Below, one piece after another: positions 15,785 to 21,768 of a DNA stretch of 39,528 bases. Source of the stretch: CAZTQN01 sp964615765. Its GTDB lineage: Bacteria > Planctomycetota > Phycisphaerae > Phycisphaerales > UBA1924. The stretch covers positions 1 to 39,528 of the forward strand of contig CAZTQN010000034.1 in NCBI GenBank assembly GCA_964615765.1. Reading direction: 5' to 3'. Position 1 is the first letter of the stretch; each line of letters begins with the position of its first letter. The translations under genes were made by a program, and so were the position numbers. The notes under the pieces were generated by a model. That model saw only the letters and a list, made by a program, of their open reading frames with translations, searched no databases and was not told the origin of the DNA.

Positions 15785-16651
15785 ATGCGTGACCTGATCG
15801 ACATTGCCCGGATGGAAGAGGCGCGGGTCACGGAAGCGATGACGGAGAACGCGGACGTGTCGGAGGTGGTGCTGGGCGGGCGGATGTGCCGCGGGACACC
15901 GGGGCTGTGGTGCAACGCCGCGGTCGGGCTCGGGCTGGACCGGGCGTACGAGCCGGCGGAGGCGCTGGCGGAGATGCGGCGGCTGATCGCGTGGTATGAG
16001 GCGGCGGGGATCGAGCCGCGGATCGAACTGGCGCCGTTCGCGCACGACGCCGTCCGGGCGGCGATCGAGGCCGAGCGGTTCGTGCTCAGGATGTTCGAAC
16101 TGGTGCTGTACCGCGAACTCGCCGAGGGCGAGACGGTGCCAACGGTGCACGCGTGCCCGGCGGACGTCTCGATGGAGGTGGTCGACCCGGGCGATGAACG
16201 CCTGCTGCGGGCGTGCGCCGAGGTCGTCATCCCGGGGTTCAAGGCGCTGGTGGCGGGGATCGACGACGCGGCGACGGCGGACGAGGTCGCGTTCTTTCTG
16301 AGGCAGGCGCGGCACCCAAAGGTGCTGACGATCGCCGCCAGACTGCGCGACGGGGGCGGGCCGGACGGGCGGGGGCGCGTAGTCGCCGTCGGCGGGGCCG
16401 AGTTCCGCGGGAGGGTCGGAGCCGTGTTCGGCGCGGTGACGGTGCGCGATCAACGCCGACGCGGCATCCAGCAGGCGCTCCTGGCCCGGCGGCTGAACGA
16501 GATCTCGGCCCGCGGCGTACGCGTGGCAACCATCGGATCGCGCCCGGATGTCGCCACCTACCGCAACGCGATGCGCATGGGGTTTGTACACGCGTATACG
16601 AAAGTGGTGATGGTGCGCCCGGGGGCCGGGCTGGTGCCGGTGACGGCGTGA
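15785..16651 (+). CDS. GNAT family N-acetyltransferase
   Basis: The 288-residue protein starts at ATG 15785, 142 bp from the divergent E2 gene. The acetyl-CoA-binding motif A is AVTVRDQRRRGIQQALLARRL (about residues 218-238), followed by ATIGSRPDVATYRNAMRMGF, the usual last strand-helix part of the GNAT fold. The N-terminal part (GLWCNAAVGLGLD) is also seen in two-lobed GNAT proteins. The substrate is unknown. Before it, the frame is open for hundreds of codons but opposite the E2 gene and without family features. Confidence 0.8.
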   Translation: MRDLIDIARMEEARVTEAMTENADVSEVVLGGRMCRGTPGLWCNAAVGLGLDRAYEPAEALAEMRRLIAWYEAAGIEPRIELAPFAHDAVRAAIEAERFVLRMFELVLYRELAEGETVPTVHACPADVSMEVVDPGDERLLRACAEVVIPGFKALVAGIDDAATADEVAFFLRQARHPKVLTIAARLRDGGGPDGRGRVVAVGGAEFRGRVGAVFGAVTVRDQRRRGIQQALLARRLNEISARGVRVATIGSRPDVATYRNAMRMGFVHAYTKVVMVRPGAGLVPVTA

Positions 16652-16661
16652 GTACGTGAGA

Positions 16662-16709
16662 AGTGGCGGAGTGGCGGAGTGGCGGAGTGGCGGAGTGGCG
16701 GAGTGGCGG
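16662..16709. repeat. 8-bp tandem repeat (AGTGGCGG, six units)
   Basis: Six exact head-to-tail copies of AGTGGCGG, plus a partial seventh (AGTGGGG), lie 10 bp after the GNAT stop and about 50 bp before the lipoprotein start. A TATTTT box (16724-16729) follows, so copy number could change promoter spacing. Units of 8 bp are typical of slippage-prone repeats. Confidence 0.85.
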
Positions 16710-16758
16710 AGTGGGGTTGATTGTATTTTGATCCTTGCGAAGTTTAGGAGTTTTTAGT

Positions 16759-17748
16759 ATGCGCGCACTGGTGGTGAGTCTTTGTGTAGCCGGCGGTTTG
16801 GCGGTGTTGAGTTCATGTGCGCCGGGGTCGGGCGAGCGGGCTGAGGCAGCGGGGGAGCGTGTTGCGCCGGTGCCCGAGCGTCCGGCGCGCGTGGTCATCG
16901 AACCGACGGCGACAGCCGCGGCGGATTTGCCGGGGGTGCACAACATTGTCGCGTACGCCGACGGCGTGTATTCGGGCAGCCAGCCGGAGGGCCCGCACGC
17001 GTTCGAGACGCTCGCGGGGATGGGCGTCAAGACGGTGATCAGCGTGGACGGGGCGGCGCAGGACGTGGAGGCGGCCGCGGCACGCGGGTTGACGTACGTG
17101 CATCTGCCCATCGGGTATGACGGCGTGAGCGCGGAGCGGCGCGAGCAACTGGCGCGGGCTACGCGGGACGCGCTGCGTCGTGGTCCGGTGTACATCCACT
17201 GCCATCACGGCAAGCATCGCAGCGCGGGGGCGGCGGGCTCGGCGGTGGTGTCGCTCGGGCTGTGCACGCCGGAACACGCCGTGGAGCGCATGCGCGTCTC
17301 GAAGACCGCGGCGAACTACACAGGGCTCTGGGCGGCGCCGGGGGAAGCGCGGCGGCTGAGCGGCGCGGAGATCGACCGCATTCCGGGTGATCTTCCCGCC
17401 GTGTCGCGCCCGAGCGGCATGGTCGCCGCGATGGTCGAGATGGATCATGCGTATGACCATCTCAAGCAGATTCAGAAGGCGGGGTGGACGGCGCCGAGCG
17501 ATCACCCGGACCTGGTGCCGGCGGCGGAGGCGGGGCGCTTGGCCGAGGCCGTCCGTTTGTTGCAAGAACACGACGACGTCAAGGGAAGGACCAAGGGGTT
17601 CATGGAGCTTCTCGCGGAGAGTTTCGTGGCGGCCGATGCCCTCGAGAGGGGACTGGCGGCGGGCGCGAAGGACACGGCGCGGCTGGACGCGGACCTGAAG
17701 CGGCTCGGCGCTTCGTGCGGCGAGTGTCACATGCATTACCGCGATTGA
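16759..17748 (+). CDS. Lipoprotein: dual-specificity-phosphatase-like domain fused to cytochrome c'-like tail
   Basis: The start is ATG 16759 with a good ribosome site TTTAGGAG 8 nt before. Residues 1-20 are a lipoprotein signal with lipobox LSSC (Cys20). Residues 60-175 follow the dual-specificity phosphatase plan: GVYSGSQPEG, KTVISVDG and the P-loop HCHHGKHRS with Cys148 (HCxxGxxRS), possible general acid Asp121. The C-terminal 100 residues are helical and end CGECHMHYRD, with Cys320, Cys323 and His324 as a c-type heme site, placed as in cytochrome c' (class II). A phosphatase with an attached heme domain on an exported lipoprotein is unusual. The porin gene follows 31 bp later and may be cotranscribed. 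Confidence 0.78.
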   Translation: MRALVVSLCVAGGLAVLSSCAPGSGERAEAAGERVAPVPERPARVVIEPTATAAADLPGVHNIVAYADGVYSGSQPEGPHAFETLAGMGVKTVISVDGAAQDVEAAAARGLTYVHLPIGYDGVSAERREQLARATRDALRRGPVYIHCHHGKHRSAGAAGSAVVSLGLCTPEHAVERMRVSKTAANYTGLWAAPGEARRLSGAEIDRIPGDLPAVSRPSGMVAAMVEMDHAYDHLKQIQKAGWTAPSDHPDLVPAAEAGRLAEAVRLLQEHDDVKGRTKGFMELLAESFVAADALERGLAAGAKDTARLDADLKRLGASCGECHMHYRD

Positions 17749-17779
17749 CACGCGCCGGCGTTGTGCGATACTCGCTCCC

Positions 17780-19042
17780 ATGCGAAAACTGACCGCGGTC
17801 CTCGCCGGCGTGATCGTGCTGCATGCTGGCGAGATGGGTCTGCTCGCCCAGGGCGCCTCCGCCACGGGCGACGGAGCGACGGGGACCGCGACGACAACGG
17901 ACGCCGCGGCGATTCGTGCCGAGGTGGCCCGGCAACTTGCCGACGCGAAGCCCCAGAGCAAGCCGTCGGGCGCGACGATCGTCGGCGAGAACGGGTACAC
18001 GCTGAAGATCGAGGGGCTGCTGCAGTTCCGGTACATCGGCGCGTTCGAAGCCGGGAGCCCGGGCGGCGAGCGTGAAGCGACCGGGTTTCAGACGGAGCGG
18101 ATCCGCGTCGGCGTGTCGGGGGAGTTGGGCGATCCGTCGCTGAGTTACCGCGTGCTCGGGCAGTTCAGCGGGGAGACGTTCACACTCTTGGACGCGTGGA
18201 CGCAGCATCGCTTTTCGGAGCAGTGGTCGATCCGCGCGGGGCAGTTCAAGCTACCGTTCGACCGCGAACGCTTTGCGATCTCTTCGTCCAACCTGCTGGC
18301 GGCGGAGCGGTCGATCATGTCGTCGGTGTTCGGGATGGCGCGCGGGCAGGGCGTGCAGGTCGCGGGGGAGTGGGAGCGCGTCAAGGCGTATGCGGCGTTC
18401 TCCGACGGGCAGCGGAGCGAGAACACCGACTTCACGAGCGAACTGGAAGCCGACTGGGCGGTGTCCGGACGTATCGAGACGCGCCTGGGCGAGGCGCCGT
18501 GGTCGCAGTTTCAGACGCTGACGGCGTACCAGGGCGACGCGTTCGGGGTGCTGATCGGCGGGGGCGTGCATTACCAGGAAGAAGGGACCATCCGCCTGCC
18601 GACGGGGGCGAGCCGGGCGGGCACGCTGCTGCAATGGACGGCGGACGTCGGTCTTGAGGGCGACGGGTGGAGCCTGATGGGCGCGTTCTACGGGCGGACG
18701 ATCGAGACCGATGCGCCGGACGCGACCGACCTCGGGTTCCTGGTGCAGGGGGCGCTCGCCGTCGGCGCATCGATGGATGTGTTTGCGCGGTACGCGATGG
18801 TGCTGCCGGACGACGATCGGGCGGGCGAGGCGGATGATTTCTCGACGATCACCGTCGGCGCGAACTACTACTTTGTTCCGCGGAAGCAGGTGATCAAACT
18901 GACGGCGGAGGCGACGTACTTTCCGACGGCGCGGGACGAGTCGTCGGCGGTGATCAGCGCGCCGTCGGCGGCGCAGGCGTTGTTGCCGGACGCGGAGGAC
19001 GGGCAGATCGGGTTCATCGTGCAGGTGCAGCTGCTGTTCTGA
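17780..19042 (+). CDS. Phosphate-selective-type (OprP/OprO) outer membrane porin
   Basis: The 420-residue protein has a signal peptide (MRKLTAVLAGVIVLHAG...), a short helical stretch at 40-60 (AAAIRAEVARQLADA), then a beta-barrel rich in alternating aromatic strands: LKIEGLLQFRYIGAF, YRVLGQFSGETFTLLDAW and WSIRAGQFKLPFDRE. The GQFKxPF motif is diagnostic for the porin O/P family. It ends in Phe after alternating hydrophobics (QVQLLF), as outer membrane proteins do. The family takes up phosphate or polyphosphate across the outer membrane; the substrate here is not proven. The position right after the phosphatase-like lipoprotein might suggest a link to phosphate, which is inference. Confidence 0.85.
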   Translation: MRKLTAVLAGVIVLHAGEMGLLAQGASATGDGATGTATTTDAAAIRAEVARQLADAKPQSKPSGATIVGENGYTLKIEGLLQFRYIGAFEAGSPGGEREATGFQTERIRVGVSGELGDPSLSYRVLGQFSGETFTLLDAWTQHRFSEQWSIRAGQFKLPFDRERFAISSSNLLAAERSIMSSVFGMARGQGVQVAGEWERVKAYAAFSDGQRSENTDFTSELEADWAVSGRIETRLGEAPWSQFQTLTAYQGDAFGVLIGGGVHYQEEGTIRLPTGASRAGTLLQWTADVGLEGDGWSLMGAFYGRTIETDAPDATDLGFLVQGALAVGASMDVFARYAMVLPDDDRAGEADDFSTITVGANYYFVPRKQVIKLTAEATYFPTARDESSAVISAPSAAQALLPDAEDGQIGFIVQVQLLF

Positions 19043-19132
19043 CCCGCCGCGCGAGGGGATTGCGGGCGTTATCGGCCGGGGCCGTTGTGCTGCGGGCACA
19101 AGCCGGGCGGCGAGGCGGGCGATACACCGGCG

Positions 19133-19642
19133 ATGGTGCGACACGCCCAACGTGCGGACGGACGCGGCGTCGGCTTCACGCTGGTGGAGTTGATCGTCGT
19201 GCTGGTGGTGCTGGCGGTGCTGGCGGGCGTGGCTCTGCCGCGGTTCACGGGCACGTCGGAGCGGGCCCAGGCCTCGTCGATCATGGGCGAGTACCGGACG
19301 ATCAAGTCGGCCGCGATGCAGTACTTCGGCATCTACGAGAACTTCGGGACCAGCGTGGGGACTACGCCGGGCGTGCCGGTGGAGCTGCGCTCGGCGTTCG
19401 ACCAGGACCCGTTCGCAAGGGCTGCGGGCTCGCCGTGGCGGTGGAGCTGCATCGCGTTCGACGCCGGCAAGCGGCTGTCGATCACGCTGTGGCTGCGCAA
19501 GAGCGTTGCGGACGGCAATACCGAGCCGGCGATCGTTCGGGCCAATCAAACCGCGGGGTTCGTCGTGTTCAATCTCGACGAGGCCAACAGCGACGGCGTG
19601 GCGGACTACTGGGTGTATGAGACGCCGGCGGACTTGCCTTGA
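19133..19642 (+). CDS. Prepilin-like protein (type II/IV pseudopilin)
   Basis: The 169-residue protein starts at ATG 19133. The prepilin peptidase site is G14/F15 in GFTLVELIVVLVVLAVLAG, with Glu at +5 and an unbroken hydrophobic helix. The globular domain has aromatic-rich strands and WRSCIAFDAGKR-like features of pseudopilins. Such proteins assemble into type IV pili or type II secretion pseudopili. No secretion ATPase or platform protein is near. A paralogue follows 90 bp later, so this is a tandem duplication. Confidence 0.85.
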   Translation: MVRHAQRADGRGVGFTLVELIVVLVVLAVLAGVALPRFTGTSERAQASSIMGEYRTIKSAAMQYFGIYENFGTSVGTTPGVPVELRSAFDQDPFARAAGSPWRWSCIAFDAGKRLSITLWLRKSVADGNTEPAIVRANQTAGFVVFNLDEANSDGVADYWVYETPADLP

Positions 19643-19732
19643 TCGCCGGCGCGTGCGCACGGCGGTTATGGGGTGTGTCTGCGCCGCATATTGGGTTCAG
19701 GCGGGTCGCTCAACCGGGCGATACTGCCAGTG

Positions 19733-20245
19733 ATGTCGCCGCCGGATGTGCATGATCACCGCCGCCCGGGCTTCACGCTGATCGAGTTGATCGCCGTGAT
19801 CGTTGTGCTGGCGGTGCTGGCGGGCGCGGCGCTCCCGCGGTTTCTGGATATTGGTCAGCGGGCCCGGGTGACGACGGCCGTCGCGGAGATGCGTCTCTTG
19901 GCGCGGACGATCAGCCAGTACGAAACGGACTACGGGCGCTTGCCGGCGCCGCAGGATGAAGAGATCCAGACGCCGGCGCTGGCGTCGATCGCGCCGTTGG
20001 AGGCGCGGTTCGAGCGGTCGCCGTTCCGCCCGCCGTACCCGCTGGGCGGGAACATGGTGACGTGGTGGCGGTCGTTCGACGCGGGCGCGATCTCGGTGGC
20101 GTACCCGACGGTGCTGCGTGCGAGCGACCTGCCGCTGATGCATGCGGCGTTCGGGACCAGCGCGGGCGGGCGGGCCGTGTTCGATTACGACTGGGACAGC
20201 GAGACGGAGGTGGTTCGGGTGACGTATCTCTGGTATTACCAGTAG
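19733..20245 (+). CDS. Prepilin-like protein (second of a tandem pair)
   Basis: The 170-residue protein starts at ATG 19733. The cleavage site is G13/F14 in GFTLIELIAVIVVLAVLAG, nearly the same as in the upstream gene, with Glu at +5. The rest of the mature domain (LARTISQYETDYGRLPAPQDEE, WWRSFDAGAISVAYP) differs much from the first copy, so the pair has diverged outside the assembly helix. No other pilus genes are near. The stop is followed by a stem-loop. Confidence 0.85.
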   Translation: MSPPDVHDHRRPGFTLIELIAVIVVLAVLAGAALPRFLDIGQRARVTTAVAEMRLLARTISQYETDYGRLPAPQDEEIQTPALASIAPLEARFERSPFRPPYPLGGNMVTWWRSFDAGAISVAYPTVLRASDLPLMHAAFGTSAGGRAVFDYDWDSETEVVRVTYLWYYQ

Positions 20246-20254
20246 CAACGCGGT

Positions 20255-20273
20255 TCCCGGGGCAGCCCCGGGA
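20255..20273. terminator. Stem-loop after second prepilin gene
   Basis: TCCCGGGG (20255-20262) and CCCCGGGA (20266-20273) pair perfectly around CAG, 9 bp after the prepilin stop. No T-tract follows, so the terminator call is tentative. Confidence 0.4.
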
Positions 20274-20320
20274 GTGATGATCGCGCGGGCGAGGCGCGGC
20301 CCGTGTTCGTACGCTTGAGC

Positions 20321-21415
20321 ATGTCCACCGCCGCCTCCAGCACGCGTTCAGCCGTTCCCAGCGCGCCGCCCTCGACGATGCGGGCCTTGATCAAGCATCA
20401 CGCCGGGCCGGAGCTGCGGCTGGTGAGCGACCGCCCGGTGCCGCAGGTCGGCCCGCGCGACGTGTTGATCCGCGTCACGCGCGTCGGGATCTGCGGGACC
20501 GACCGGCACATCTGGGAGTGGGACGCGTGGGCCGCGGGGCGCATCCCGGTGGGCATCGTCACGGGGCACGAGTTCGTCGGCGTGATCGAGAAAGTCGGGA
20601 GCGCTGTGACGCGGTTTGCGCCGGGGATGCGCGTGAGCGCCGAGGGGCACATCTGCTCCGGCACGGATTACAACGCGCGGACGGGCAACGCGCACATCGC
20701 ACGCGACACGAAGATCCTTGGCGTCGACACCGACGGGTGCTTCGCGGAGTTCGTCAAGGTTCCGGAAGAGAACGTGTGGCCGGTGCATCCGAGCATCCCG
20801 GATCACATCGCCGCGATCCTGGACCCGCTTGGCAACGCGGTGCACACGGTGATGTCGGCGAACGTGTCAGCCAAGACGGTGCTGATCACGGGCGTGGGGA
20901 TCATCGGTCTGATGGCCGTGACCGTCGCCAAGTGCGCGGGCGCGAGCCGCATCTTCGTGACCGACGTCGACGATCGGCGGCTGAAGCTGGCCCGCAAGCT
21001 CGGCGCGGTCGAGGCCTTCAAGGCCAACGACCCGAACTGGCTCAAGAAAGTGCGCGACCTGACGCGCGGCGACGGGCCGGACGTGCTCTTGGAAATGTCG
21101 GGCAACCCGCACGCGATCGACGACGGGTTCAAGGCGCTGCGCATGGGCGGGACCGCCGCCCTGCTCGGGATCCCGTCGCGCCCGATCGCGTTCGACCTCT
21201 CCAGCCACGTCATCTTCAAGGGGGCGACGGTGCTGGGCGTCAACGGTCGCCGCATGTTCGAGACGTGGTATCAGATGGAAGAGATGCTGCTTTCCGGGCG
21301 GCTGGAACTCGACGAGATCGTGACGCACCAGATCCCCATGACCAGCTTCGCCGACGGCTTCAGGTGCATGCAGTCGGGCGAGGGGATCAAGGTTGTGATG
21401 GATGTGACGCGGTAA
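20321..21415 (+). CDS. Zinc-dependent alcohol dehydrogenase, L-threonine 3-dehydrogenase-like
   Basis: The protein aligns along its length with Tdh: GICGTDRHIWEWDAW (catalytic zinc Cys), VTGHEFVGVIEKVG (His-Glu), EGHICSG, AILDPLGNAVHTV, the NAD site ITGVGIIGLMA with Asp in VTDVD, EMSGNPHAID, FKGATVLGVNGRRMFETWYQM and a C-terminal VVMDV. Tdh oxidises threonine to 2-amino-3-ketobutyrate. The four structural-zinc Cys (CGHCRNC...C in the family) are reduced to one: the segment reads HICSGTDYNARTGNAHIAR. The long start ATG 20321 leaves a Ser/Ala-rich lead of 19 residues; ATG 20378 (MRALIKHH) fits the family better. The last codons are repeated 331 bp downstream. Confidence 0.83.
   Translation: MSTAASSTRSAVPSAPPSTMRALIKHHAGPELRLVSDRPVPQVGPRDVLIRVTRVGICGTDRHIWEWDAWAAGRIPVGIVTGHEFVGVIEKVGSAVTRFAPGMRVSAEGHICSGTDYNARTGNAHIARDTKILGVDTDGCFAEFVKVPEENVWPVHPSIPDHIAAILDPLGNAVHTVMSANVSAKTVLITGVGIIGLMAVTVAKCAGASRIFVTDVDDRRLKLARKLGAVEAFKANDPNWLKKVRDLTRGDGPDVLLEMSGNPHAIDDGFKALRMGGTAALLGIPSRPIAFDLSSHVIFKGATVLGVNGRRMFETWYQMEEMLLSGRLELDEIVTHQIPMTSFADGFRCMQSGEGIKVVMDVTR
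21388..21415. repeat. 28-bp direct repeat, left copy (3' end of the Tdh-like gene)
   Basis: CAAGGTT-k-TGATGGATGTGACGCGGT-r-A covers the last codons and stop of the dehydrogenase gene. The right copy at 21719-21746 matches at 26 of 28 positions. Between them lie 303 bp with one small minus-strand gene. Confidence 0.85.
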
Positions 21416-21465
21416 AGCGGGTGTCTCACCCCACGCTTGCGTGTTGATGAATCCGCTGCAGGAGC

Positions 21466-21705
21466 TCAGCCGACGGGTGATCGCGAGGGCGATGCGCCGG
21501 CGGTGTCCGGGCTTGCGTTGTCGGTGCCGCCACTTCCCCGGTGGGCAATGAGATTGATCAGACACGCGATAGCCATCAGACCGAAACCTGCGGCACGAGC
21601 CCATCCCGTGGCGTGCGGGGCCAGGAAACTGCCGATCACGAGGCCGATGCCGATCCCAAGCATGATGGCGAGATTCTGACCGCTGACTTTGATTGGTCTA
21701 CGCAT
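21466..21705 (-). CDS. Small two-helix membrane protein
   Basis: This 79-residue protein starts at ATG 21705. It has a short basic start (MRRPIKVS), two hydrophobic helices (LAIMLGIGIGLVIGSFL and AAGFGLMAIACLINLIA) and a hydrophilic tail. No family is recognised; the shape recalls small integral membrane proteins of the inner membrane. Its codon use is a little less GC-rich than the neighbours. It is the only gene inside the 303 bp bracketed by the 28-bp direct repeats, so it may have arrived as a unit. Confidence 0.6.
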   Translation of the reverse strand: MRRPIKVSGQNLAIMLGIGIGLVIGSFLAPHATGWARAAGFGLMAIACLINLIAHRGSGGTDNASPDTAGASPSRSPVG

Positions 21706-21718
21706 ATTGCATCCGGGA

Positions 21719-21746
21719 CAAGGTTTTGATGGATGTGACGCGGTGA
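21719..21746. repeat. 28-bp direct repeat, right copy
   Basis: This is the second copy of the dehydrogenase 3' end, including a stop codon (TGA instead of TAA). It starts 14 bp upstream of the start of the small membrane gene (on the opposite strand) and ends 22 bp before the stop of the dockerin protein gene. Confidence 0.85.
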
Positions 21747-21768
21747 GGCGCGTCGCCGGCGAGCGGGA

